Assembly: GCA_023897205.1 (NCBI GenBank)
Contig: JAHWDD010000003.1
Span: 623,665 to 687,664, forward strand
DNA length: 64,000 bases
DNA from: Exophiala sp. HKRS030
Lineage: Eukaryota > Ascomycota > Eurotiomycetes > Chaetothyriales > Herpotrichiellaceae
Direction of reading: 5' to 3'
The translations under genes and the position numbers were made by a program. The notes under the pieces were generated by a model. The model worked only from the letters and a program-made list of their open reading frames with translations. It made no database searches and was not told the origin of the DNA. Shown piece after piece: positions 56,001-64,000 of this stretch (position 1 is the first letter of the stretch; every line of letters starts with the position of its first letter).

Positions 56001-58072
56001 ACCATGCCATCACTTACGAAGAAGCCCGACGCTTTCATCATGGCGAGCGTGTTTTGACGTGGTGCTTCAATCAGGAAGGCGATCAGATCGTCACATGCGG
56101 ACTCAAGAAGACCATGGTTTGGAACACCGCAACGGGGAAGCAGCTGTATACTTTCGCAAATCCTCGACGATCCAAAGCCATCACTATTGCGTTTGCAAAT
56201 GCTGAAGAGACTCTCGTGACATGCTGTGATGACCGAACCATCCGGACTCTGTCTCTTACTCAATTGGATGGTGAGGGATGGCAAATCCTCGACAATGTGC
56301 TGGGCGAAGATCATTATGATGGAAAGCAGTGTGGATCGCCAAGGTGTGCGTCCTTCAACCCAGCAGGCTCCCAGATAGCCATTAGTTACCGCGGTATACC
56401 GTTGGCCGTGTGGTCATTGGAAGATGCACGTCCTTTCTTGGTTGGTAGGTGCCAAAGGATCCTCGGTGGCCGACAAGTCTTCAGCAGCAGTGCGTCCGAT
56501 GTTCAAGCTATCACCTGGAACCCGATGACTGGTCATGTATTAGGAATATACAATGACGGATGCGTCTTCAAGTGGCATCCATTCGAAGCCGACTATCAAG
56601 AATCCAACATTTCAGTCGGCCGCGTCGAGTGCAGTCCGGATGGGAAGTTTTTTGTGACGAGCAGTAGGGATGGCACACTGCGAATCTGGGACTTTTATCA
56701 CTTCTCTCCCATCTATCAGCTCTCATACACCGTTCCGGTCACGAGTCTGGCCATTGACCCCAACGACACCCGCATCTACGACATCCGAGAATCGTTCTGC
56801 AGCGTGTGGGAGCCGAACGCTCTCGTGCGTATGTGGGAGACTGAGGACAAGTCGAGTGAGACGATGAGTAACCGAGAGAGCACCCAAGTTTCGCACATAT
56901 CCGAAGTATCTTTCGAGTCGCTGCAGCCTGTCACTACTCTTGCTTTAGAAAGTGGCAGCCTGTCGTACGCTGTCGGGAACGACGATGGCGTGGTCACACA
57001 CTTCACCAAGGATGGATACCCTGCGGCAGAGGTGGTGAGGACATTCATGACGGTAGAACATCTTTCGTGGAGCGAGGACGGCCGTTGCATCGCCGCGTCT
57101 GGCCTGGGCCGCCGGCTCTTTGTCAAGGAGGTGAATCAGGGGAATCCTAATCAGACGGCAAGGTCCATTATGAACGGGAAGGCAGACGACCCGATCAGGC
57201 AGCTCCTCCTGAGTTCAACAGGGAAATTCCTTCTAGTTGTAATGGATCGCTTCCTGAACATATGGTCCACGGCGGATCAATGCATCGTGTCCACACGCCC
57301 GCAAGTCGCATTGCACAGATGGATCAACTGCCCTTACGACACGAGCAAGGTGATCGGATTCAGCTTTGACGAGATTCAGATCATTGATTGGCAAGACCCG
57401 GAACTTACCAAACACCTACTGCAGGATCGGTCGGTCGTCGACGATGCTGCAGAGCAGCACTCTCGGGTGTTGTTGTTCCGACGGCCGTCGGCGCAGTACC
57501 CCATGAGCCCGGGTGAGAGCAACAAGATTGTCGACAAGGTCCTCCTCACCGTCAATCGAACAAGCGCCCTCGTTGTGACGTCGCAGAGCACCGCCCAAGG
57601 CCGATGTGAGAGGCAATTCATGTTTGTCGGTCTTGGTGACGTGACGAATCCCTTCACCGAAGCCAAAGTTCCGGCCACGGCGCTTCCTCCTGAACTCCAG
57701 GCGACCATGGTGATCCCTTTGGGTTTTGTCGCGGTGGAGTCTTCCTTGGTGGCACCCAGGGCGGCGACTTCAAGCGTACAGCAGCGAACCTTTGCATCGT
57801 CTGAGCGGCCCGCGGTAGGTGGAGGTACCGAAATGTCCCGAGCCGCCGACCACGTCCTGGCGTTCTTGGACCACAAGTACTGGGTTTGCACGTACACCTT
57901 GAGTCAGACCAGGGCGGGACGGGTCAAGCGGCATTTCTTCCTCCCCCGTGACTGGCTGAACATGGACTGGCTTGAACTGGCCGTGATGCGGCCGGACGGT
58001 GCGTTGCTGTGCCCTCGAAACGGCGAGGTTGCGTTGGTGGAGAATGGGTTGCGAGAAGAATGGATAGACTGA
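53075..58072 (+). CDS. NLR-like receptor: alpha/beta hydrolase - NACHT - WD40-like, 1665 aa
   Basis: STAND NTPase of the fungal NOD-like receptor type, a group linked to heterokaryon incompatibility and defence. A SesB/DUF676-like alpha/beta hydrolase spans residues 105-350: FVHGLGG, nucleophile elbow AHSMGG near 200, TPHRGS, and DADHHDVCKYTS near 330 with the likely acid and His. The NACHT domain follows, with Walker A GPPGSGKS near 433 and Walker B LLLIIDGLDEC near 535. A winged-helix type region comes next, then degenerate WD40-like blades (VTSSRDGTLRIWDF, LKKTMVWN, YNDGCVFKW) up to the C-terminus. ATG 53075 opens the frame, but TACTAAAC...TTGGCAG just before 53116 looks like a 3' splice site. 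Another start, ATG 53061 joined to 53116, is possible. Confidence 0.9.
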   Translation: MLPANVHILNFWQVSRFRRREKLFSQLSAHEDQERFEGDSLRSGSTSKWSQNSSNTGKDHLLGAELPFRNGRSKDVEPRKKERSRDRRSDPLGLTVLYEPESSPSVDIVFVHGLGGTSRYTWSKNGESELFWPREWLPYESELSTARIMTFGYNAHFSAISHGAENILNISDFAKDLLFSLKFATGEGQRALNIGSIPIIFVAHSMGGLVVKKAFILGQHDEHYRDLIQAISALVFLSTPHRGSNLAEALNKILSACILTLAPKEYVSELRINSPTLQEINEQFRNLAPKLSIVSFFETLKTSIGLSRMMVLQKDSSILGYPGEISKPLDADHHDVCKYTSHQDPNYISVRNVLKYLVEKHRAQDMPQVDFNSVDELHEISSAFGHPEGPGDDLSFFANRRMPGSCEWTHDDPVFISFLEDESDGPRCLWCTGPPGSGKSVLASSIIQTAEEDEVDHVYYFFRFGDEVKNNLNVLLLSLAYQLASVLPEYRRRLLRLFEDGFNVQKSLPRLLWKKLFASTFLKLHLTQPLLLIIDGLDECDSHSHFLKFLEDFQSFPGCMRFLIISRNTQSLSSGFEKLSKKIPVQQHALQSMKNDLRLYIEEEMTSMHGDDDFKDAIAAELTRKADGNFLWASLVLGEVLQCHTGDAVLEALNEVPEDLEPLYERMDATLAKNCRPSDRAIGKTILMWIACSRYALSLQDLAEALQPEYSNLLDLKFTISRVCGEFVIVDSKGIVSMVHSSARDYLFQNQYLNYHIPKGASHQQIFMKCTTALINANPKIQTGQIRSQAFLLYAASSWPFHMEQGSDFSDQPSLLQLARFFQSSVVLSWIYLLAVAGQLRVLVQASKKMTSFLKKVDRLDETRSPLTHRLREKELVSLWTIDLIRLVGKFSAHLNEQPKLIFKLVAPFCPQDSVIFKQFAVRSAGLGIMVSGLSNPSWDDCLAKFAVDDSLTPLQIKCWNRYFAILVSDGTILLYHAITYEEARRFHHGERVLTWCFNQEGDQIVTCGLKKTMVWNTATGKQLYTFANPRRSKAITIAFANAEETLVTCCDDRTIRTLSLTQLDGEGWQILDNVLGEDHYDGKQCGSPRCASFNPAGSQIAISYRGIPLAVWSLEDARPFLVGRCQRILGGRQVFSSSASDVQAITWNPMTGHVLGIYNDGCVFKWHPFEADYQESNISVGRVECSPDGKFFVTSSRDGTLRIWDFYHFSPIYQLSYTVPVTSLAIDPNDTRIYDIRESFCSVWEPNALVRMWETEDKSSETMSNRESTQVSHISEVSFESLQPVTTLALESGSLSYAVGNDDGVVTHFTKDGYPAAEVVRTFMTVEHLSWSEDGRCIAASGLGRRLFVKEVNQGNPNQTARSIMNGKADDPIRQLLLSSTGKFLLVVMDRFLNIWSTADQCIVSTRPQVALHRWINCPYDTSKVIGFSFDEIQIIDWQDPELTKHLLQDRSVVDDAAEQHSRVLLFRRPSAQYPMSPGESNKIVDKVLLTVNRTSALVVTSQSTAQGRCERQFMFVGLGDVTNPFTEAKVPATALPPELQATMVIPLGFVAVESSLVAPRAATSSVQQRTFASSERPAVGGGTEMSRAADHVLAFLDHKYWVCTYTLSQTRAGRVKRHFFLPRDWLNMDWLELAVMRPDGALLCPRNGEVALVENGLREEWID

Positions 58073-58423
58073 GCACCCCTAGATAAGAACAATGTCGTCT
58101 CGATCGGCGCCCCTCTCTCTAGCTCGACGAGTGTACCTGACCAGTTCACTGTAATTTTGTGTGCAGCACCTAGAGACGTTGAGAAAGGTGGAAGGTTCCT
58201 TGAGGAGATGACCTCTTGATGCAGACCATTCCAACTCCGATTGAGAAGGACACCGTCAAGAGGGTTAATTTTTTTAAATTCGCTTTTATTGGTGGAATTG
58301 GTACAACTGTATAAATATGTAAAGGTAGTACTTATGAATTGCTCATAGACTTGTGTCATATCGCCGGCATGATCATCACCATCATCGTCGTCGTCGTCGC
58401 CGTCATCTTCTCCGTCTTCATCG
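58073..58423. other. Tail-to-tail intergenic region with GTC/ATC repeats
   Basis: Lies between the 3' ends of the NLR-like gene and the methyltransferase gene. A trinucleotide-rich stretch (ATC, GTC) runs from about 58370 to the methyltransferase stop. No gene seen. Confidence 0.6.
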
Positions 58424-59586
58424 TCATCTTCCGTCAGAAATCGATGGTGGCGGTGGCACTTGTTCCGGAGGTTTCTGACCCCACACAAAGTGAAAGTGCA
58501 CGTACATGTGGTACTTGGGGTTCGCCAGGTCCCTCTTGACGCGGGCGACGATGATCCTGGCCTCGTCGGGGGTGTAACCCAGGACGCGGGTGTAGAGGGC
58601 GAGGGTGTAGGGCTCGACGGCGTCGATGAACTGGGCCCGGTAGTACATGCCGAGTTCCTTGAACCGCCTCTCCTTGGGCCAGGTCCCGATGGGGACCTTG
58701 TAGACTTCCTCGTGGACGTCGACGAAGCCGGCGTCGACCATGTGGGCTTTCATGCCGGCGGCGGACTGGAGGATCTTGCCGAACCTTTTCGAGGCTTCGT
58801 TGATCTGTTCGACCCAGTCGAGGAGGTAGACGGCCCCGGAGATGGTGTCGTCGTCGCCCCGCACCTGGCACTGGTAGTCCTGCATCTCCAGCCAACCCCC
58901 CGGTCGGAGGTGGTGCAGGGACCGCCGGAACAGCCCGGGCCAGTCGGCCACGCAGCCGCACATGGCCCGGCCGTGGATGTAGTCGAACCGCTCGCTGGGC
59001 GGGTAGGTCCAGTCGGACTCGATGTCGTCGACGTAGAACTTGACGTTGGGGGGGAGGAGGGTCGGCTGGATCGGGGAAAGGTCGACCCCGACCACGATCG
59101 ACTCCGGGTGGTCGTCGCCCACCTCGACGCACCAGAGCCCCGTGCCGCAGCCGAGGTCGAGCACCCGCTGAGGCTGGACCAACGGCGCCCGGTACAGGTG
59201 CCCGCCCAGGATCATCCTGAAGATGTGGTGGAACATGTCCAGCCGGTCCTGCTCCGGCTCGTCGTTGGGCAACACGTACTGCCCTTCGCGGAAGGCGTGG
59301 TACCGCCGGCCATTTTCGTAGCGGTAGTTGAGGACCGAACTGGAGAGCGACGCCGTCCACGAGTCCTCCAACGCCTCCGAAAACGCCGAGTCGCTGTCGC
59401 TGTGGTCGGACTGTCAAGTACCATGTTAAAAAAAAAAATGAAAAAGCTGCCAAGTCACCTGAGTAAGAGGGTCTTGTCGAGGTGTGGTCCAGTGGTAGCC
59501 AAGTGCTAAACCATCACAGGGGGAACAGGTGTACCGTGATACGGAACATTACTTACATCAGGTAATAAGGCTTGTTGATATGCCAT
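58424..59586 (-). CDS. LaeA-like SAM-dependent methyltransferase, 338 aa
   Basis: Class I methyltransferase of the group that includes the secondary-metabolism regulator LaeA. Exons are 59586-59557 and 59410-58424, with a 146-bp intron; the 10-codon first exon MAYQQALLPD joins SDHSDSDSAFSEALEDSW. The fungal TAM signature is visible: NYRYENGRRYHAF, LPNDEPEQDRLDMFHH, motif I VLDLGCGTGLWCVEVGD, an acidic residue after strand 2 (VVGVDLSPIQP), and HLRPGGWLEMQDYQ. Exon 2 is strongly GC-rich with C or G at most third positions. Long antisense frames over it are composition shadows. Substrate unknown, and it is too divergent by eye to call LaeA itself. It lies 1.5 kb from the P450. Confidence 0.92.
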
Positions 59587-61109
59587 TGTGACACTGTCAA
59601 CCCGTGTATGTCGGGTACGGGTTGGTCGAGCAGGTCAAGTAGGTACCGAGTGACTACCACCTACACAGTGTGTAGGTATCCTCGGAGGCCCCCGGCAAGC
59701 AGTCGTATCGTTATCGTATGTTGTTTCACGGCGCATGCACAGCTGGAAAAGAGAAGAAATTCTCACAAAAAAAAACTCAATTGTTACCGCCGCCGCCGAA
59801 ATAGACTCTGTCGTCCTCTACCCAAATAAAACTACGGTATCGGAAATATGGAATATCTAAAAGACCCAAAAAACAAAATTAAAGATTGTCGAAAAAGAGT
59901 GCAAGTCAAATAATGGGTGGTGTATTAGACTAGACGTCTCTCTCTCTCTCTGTTTTCTTTCTCTCTCGGTTGCTCATCTGGGTTGTTGTCTCCAATTACC
60001 TGCTATAAAGCGGTTAGTTCAAGTTGTGTACTATTTTGTGCAACTTCTAGGCCACTACCCATCTTGGTATCGGGCTACCGAGGTGCAAGTACCTTTTATA
60101 CCTGGTCAGTGCGGTGACGGTCTTTCCCGAGCTTCTCCTTCGGGTGGAAATGGGGGGACTTGACTAGCTATAAGTGCAGTACAAGTAGATACCTAATGAG
60201 CCTTTACCCGGTGCCTAAAGTGCCCGATGTCAGTCCCCCGGGTGGGTTACGGGGGCATCCCGCAAAGAGAATCTGGGCCGTTCCGTAGAGTACAGTACAT
60301 CACAGTTGAATACTCCGAATAAACCACCCTGCTTTGTACCACTATGGATACAACTCAAGTTGCCAATTCAATCTCTTCGCACACAACTGATAAATCACCA
60401 AGATACCATACTCGGAATAGATACTGTAAGTGTGTTTTTTGGCGGGGGGACACGGAAGGATTTCTCTCATGTACGTTTTATTTGTAAAAGGTATCGTCGG
60501 AACGCCATATCTATGGTAGATACTCCGTATGTACAAGTGGAATTGCATTACTCGAACATCATTGGACTGGTAGACTCTCACATCGACTAGGCGTTCACGG
60601 ATGCACCTCTTTTCATGCCTTCTTTTATACTCCGGACTCCGTACCATACCCTACTGCAAGAAAACCTAGGTACTTTGGTGTGATGCGCTGTCATTGCATA
60701 CCCAGGTATAGTCCACTCGGGGGGGGATGTTCTGATAATCTCAGTCCAGCCAAAGTTTTTCACACTCACCTTGAGAAAAAGAGAGAGACGGGAGTAATGC
60801 TGAAGAGTGACTTACCCAGCCAGGTATTGAACCTCCCCCCTCATTTTCACATGCTTCGCAGTATCATTGTACCTTGGTTAAGATACGAATACGATTACGG
60901 ATCCGCATTGGTATTTACACTGTACATCACACTTGACTTGCCTCCAACTCTTCCCATCCCTCCATCTTTGTTCACCGTCCACCGTCCACCGTCCACCGTC
61001 CACGCTTTGGTACTCTCGACAAGTGGGTATGCTGGTCGACACTTGTCCAAGTCGGAACCTCTTCTCATCATCTTCTACTCTGCAGCCGAGTCAAGAGTGA
61101 AACCACACA
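59587..61109. other. Intergenic of 1.5 kb between methyltransferase and P450
   Basis: The shared upstream region of two divergent genes. No gene supported. It holds a CCTAGGTA word near 60665 and a 7-bp tandem repeat at 60973-61000. Confidence 0.6.
60973..61000 (+). repeat. Four copies of CACCGTC
   Basis: Perfect 7-bp tandem repeat, four units plus a partial fifth, about 110 bp upstream of the P450 start codon. Confidence 0.85.
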
Positions 61110-63017
61110 ATGCGCGCCCAGTCATCAAACCCAACAAACCTCCTCCCCTCCCTGGCTGGCTCATCCTTCATCAATCTCCTTTTGACCGTCACCGTCTCGA
61201 CGACCATTCTCTACCTCTTTGGTCTGGCCATCTACCGGCTCTACTTTCACCCGATAGCACATTTCCCGGGCCCCAAACTCGCCGGATTGACGAGGTGGTA
61301 CGAATTCTACTACGAATTGATCCTCAAGGGACAAATGACATTTCACATTCAAAAACTCCATGAACAATACGGTCGGTAGATCTTTCTTCTTCTAGCCCGC
61401 ACGCCCTCCCTCTCTCTCAACAACAGACTAGCAGAGAAGAAGAACTGCCGAGTAGTAACAAGGCTCCATCACAACACAGGACCCATCGTCCGAGTCACCC
61501 CCAATGAACTACACGTGCTCGACTCGGACTACTTTGAAGAATTGTACGTCAAGTCCGGCAAACTCGACAAGTACCCTCCATTCTCGGCTCGCTTTGGCAC
61601 CGACGACACCTTCTTCACCGCTTCGTCGCACGAACATCATCGCCGTCTCCGCAACTCGGTCGCCCCCTTTTTCTCCAAACGCAAAATCACAGACTTTCAA
61701 CCCGTCATCCAAGCCAAATTGACCAAACTCTGTTCCAAGGTGGCAACAGAGTATGCTGCCGGGACGGATCGAGCGTTGCCTCTTCACCGTGCCTGGACGG
61801 CCTTGACGGGGGACGTGGTGACCGAGTTCTGCTTCGCCAAGGCGTACGACCACCTCGACTCGCCCGACTTTGCAGAAACGTTTCACGAGCCCATGCACGC
61901 CGCCTGCGAATCTTCCAGTGTCCTGATGCAGTTCCCCTGGTTGTGGCCCGTGATGAACAGCCTACCGGATTGGTTGGTCGTGAAACTCGAACCCAAGATG
62001 CACATGCACATACAGGTGCAGCACGTAAGTAGCAGCGATGGGTACTGCTCGGTCGCCCAAGAGCCAATGCTGATGATGACCTTTGGCGGTGTGTGTGACC
62101 TAGGATTTCGAGCGCACCATTTCCGCGTTGAAAGAAAATCACGACGAGACGCACAAGACCGTCGATCACGCCACTCTCTTTCACGAAATGCTCAACAGTG
62201 ACCTCTCGCCGAGGGAAAAATCCGTCGGCCGCATGGTCCAGGAGGCGCAGGTCATCATCGGCGCGGCCATTTTGACCACCTCTTGGGCCGCCGCCGTGGC
62301 GAGCTTCCACATCATCAACGACCCCTCCATTTTCGCCAAGTTGAGGTCCGAGTTGGAAGAGGCCCTTCCCGACCCGGCCGCCACTCAGCCGGACTGGCAG
62401 ACTCTCGAGCAACTTCCCTATCTGAGCGGGTGCATCAAGGAAGGGATCCGTCTGGCTTACGGCATCGCGTCACGACTGCCCAGGGTGGCTCGCGCGGAAC
62501 TGAGGTACAGAGACTGGATCATCCCGCCCGGCACCCCCGTCTCCATGACCATCGTAGACATGAACCATGATGAAGAGGTCTTCCCCCAGTCGAGGTCGTT
62601 CATCCCGGAAAGGTGGCTGGGGAAGCCGACCACAAAAGACGGGCAGAGTTTGGAACGTTACTTTGTCGGTTTCGGTAAGGGCTCCAGGTCGTGCATCGGG
62701 TTAAAGTATGTCGTTTTTCTATCCTTTTTCTGTTATTTTTTTGACCCATCGTTACCGCCAATGCACGTTTTCTTTCCTCAAGAAATCCCCCAAAAAATGT
62801 CACCAATGGTATAGTATGGCTGACCACGTCGAATTCTACTCGTAGTCTTGCTCAAGCAGTACTTTACACTGGTCTCGCGACCATCTTCCGGAATTTCACC
62901 TTTGAGTTGTACGAGACTGATGTCTCGGATACGATCCTGGCTCACGATTACTTTGTGCCAACCGTCAAATTGGATACAAAGGGGATCCGAGTAAAAGTGA
63001 AATCGATTGAGAAGTGA
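61110..63017 (+). CDS. Cytochrome P450 monooxygenase, 526 aa
   Basis: ER-bound haem-thiolate oxygenase. Exons are 61110-61371, 61480-62024, 62104-62705 and 62846-63017; total 527 codons in phase. The N-terminal membrane anchor is FINLLLTVTVSTTILYLFGL, followed by the proline region HPIAHFPGPKLAGLT. The ExxR of helix K is EGIRL, the PERF-type motif is FIPERW, and the haem-binding loop FGKGSRSCIG carries the Cys ligand. The I-helix reads IIGAAILTTSW, in place of the usual AGxET, so the oxygen-activating acid is missing. The wording recalls CYP families of trichothecene-type and benzoate oxidation, but no family is assigned. Intron 3 (140 bp) uses the acceptor CGTAG at 62845; an earlier one at GTATAG gives a stop. 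Confidence 0.93.
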
Positions 63018-63110
63018 AAATGAAACCGTCCAGTGACTAGCTATATACTGCGGGACGGGTTTTGGAGCCCTTGGGGTGTATATAGAGTAATATCTCTCCC
63101 TCCAACTTTT
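63018..63110. other. Short tail-to-tail gap
   Basis: Only 93 bp between the P450 stop and the GPI18 stop codon on the opposite strand; the two 3' UTRs very likely overlap. Confidence 0.7.
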
Positions 63111-64000
63111 TCAGGCCGGCGGCAGAAATGATGCATATAACCCAGCTTGGACAAGTGCATATATAATCATCCATCGAATAATAATAATGGCCACGGACGT
63201 ATTCTTGGTTTCTTGACTCCTGATCTTTGCAGCCAGCCAAATATACCAAAGGGGATAACCCGACGAGATTCTCGTGATGATTTGAACGTGGTAACTCGTA
63301 AAGGCGAGAACGGCGAGGGAAAATTGAGGTAATGCCAGGCTAGCCGCGACCACCAGTCTATGTTGATTATTGTTGGTGGAGGAGATTTTGCTCGTGCTCG
63401 TATTTGTCACTCCCTTGCCTGTCGGTGAAGATGACGATGACGAAGATGGAGATTTGCCTCGAATAACCATTTCCGGTTTCTTCATGACCTCAATGGCAGA
63501 TTGAACAAGGATCCATAGGGTCGGAGCAGCAAGAAGAAACAATGGAAGATTCGAAAAGGTCCAATATCGGAATGGGCCGACGTTCCTGAAACAGCAAAAC
63601 CGTAAATCAGAAGTCAGTATCCAACACCGAATGAAAATGGATATGTACGCGCATGGGCTGTTCGGGGAGGGCAGGGAGAATTCTCAGGACTTACCAGTAG
63701 TGAGACTGAACAAAGGTAAAAATCGACGGGATCGTCCACTCACACCATTCCCGCCTCTGGCCGGGACTTTGACCGGCACAATACTCTTGGTACGCGAGGA
63801 CCTGGGGCAAAACCATCCCGGTGGCTACCAGTAATCCGCCCACGACAACAGATCCAAGCCGAACGACGCGTGACAACGACACTCCCTGGGAGGAGAGCAC
63901 GGCGAAAGCAATGCTGACAGCTTCGATCAGGAAAGGTATGCCGGCGAGTATACCGTTGCTTCGGATCAAAGTTGCAAGCCCAAATGCCAATCCTGAAGCG
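63111..64000 (-). CDS. GPI18: GPI mannosyltransferase 2 (GPI18/PIG-V), 3' part
   Basis: C-terminal portion of the ER enzyme that adds the second mannose to the GPI anchor; the 5' part is outside the window. Exons seen are 64000-63695 and 63585-63111, with a 109-bp intron (GTAAGTCCTG...CAG) joining SHYW to NVGPFRYWTF. Hydrophobic helices alternate with short loops. The PIG-V wording is MAFGLATLIRSNGILAGIPFL and VLPQVLAYQEYCAG, with WCEWTIPSIFTFVQSHYWN as the luminal loop conserved in the family. The Ser/Thr-rich insertion (about residues 160-185 of the seen part) is a lineage feature. The stop at 63111 is TGA. Confidence 0.9.

Noticed and set aside
57904..58488. 194-codon minus-strand frame with an Asp/Glu run
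   Set aside because: It reads the trinucleotide-rich 3' region of the methyltransferase gene and the antisense of the NLR-like 3' end; no independent support.
58434..59453. 339-codon minus-strand frame rich in Arg, Pro and Gly
   Set aside because: An out-of-frame reading of the same methyltransferase exon; the composition is what GC-rich codons give when shifted.
58460..59509. 349-codon plus-strand open frame over the methyltransferase gene
   Set aside because: It is the antisense of a GC-rich coding exon; the Val/Gly/Asp-rich product has no domain, while the minus strand has full methyltransferase motifs.
61705..62412. 235-codon minus-strand frame over the P450
   Set aside because: Crosses P450 introns on the opposite strand and has no domain.

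Overview
The window is nuclear DNA of a filamentous ascomycete (Pezizomycotina). Most genes carry one to eight short introns (about 43-200 bp, GT...AG, often with CTAAC or CTGAC branch sites). Zn2Cys6 regulators, MFS transporters, P450, LaeA-like methyltransferase and NACHT proteins are typical of that group. The exact order cannot be fixed by eye; the transporter-rich content would suit a Eurotiomycetes-type genome. I support 24 protein-coding genes (one runs off the right edge) and two pseudogenes. I found no rRNA, tRNA, CRISPR or intact transposon.

Left block (0.6-10.6 kb): an SDR oxidoreductase, a TRZ/ATZ-like amidohydrolase, a sugar-porter MFS protein, a SnoaL-like small enzyme and a Zn2Cys6 regulator lie side by side. 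They look like a small catabolic or metabolite cluster with its own regulator. The 12-mer TTTTCCTATTGG (an inverted CCAAT box with a T-rich tail) lies upstream of all three minus-strand genes of this block. This is the best candidate for an undescribed system in the window.

10.8-17 kb: a decayed kinase-like gene with RIP-type nonsense changes, a GFA/CENP-V domain gene, a PRCC homologue divergent from the mitochondrial protease OMA1, and a frameshifted SDR pseudogene. 17-27 kb: an intronless Zn2Cys6 regulator divergent from an EBP-family sterol isomerase, a GNAT acetyltransferase, a 2.8-kb gene-poor gap, and a high-affinity glucose-type transporter in nine exons.

27-39 kb: a RING / ZZ-like / SH3 protein, an orphan 251-aa protein, coronin, and a DHA1-type MFS transporter with a GC-rich last exon. 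39-52 kb: the giant proteasome activator Blm10, a selenium-binding protein/methanethiol oxidase, a second DHA1 transporter and a fructosamine-3-kinase-like kinase.

53-58 kb: a 1665-aa NLR-like protein (alpha/beta-hydrolase, NACHT NTPase, WD40-like propeller), the architecture of fungal non-self-recognition receptors. 58-64 kb: a GC-rich LaeA-like methyltransferase, a cytochrome P450, and the 3' part of the GPI mannosyltransferase GPI18. Core genes (OMA1, PRCC, coronin, BLM10, EBP, GPI18) are interleaved with accessory ones, so this is an ordinary chromosome arm with accessory islands rather than a single large cluster.
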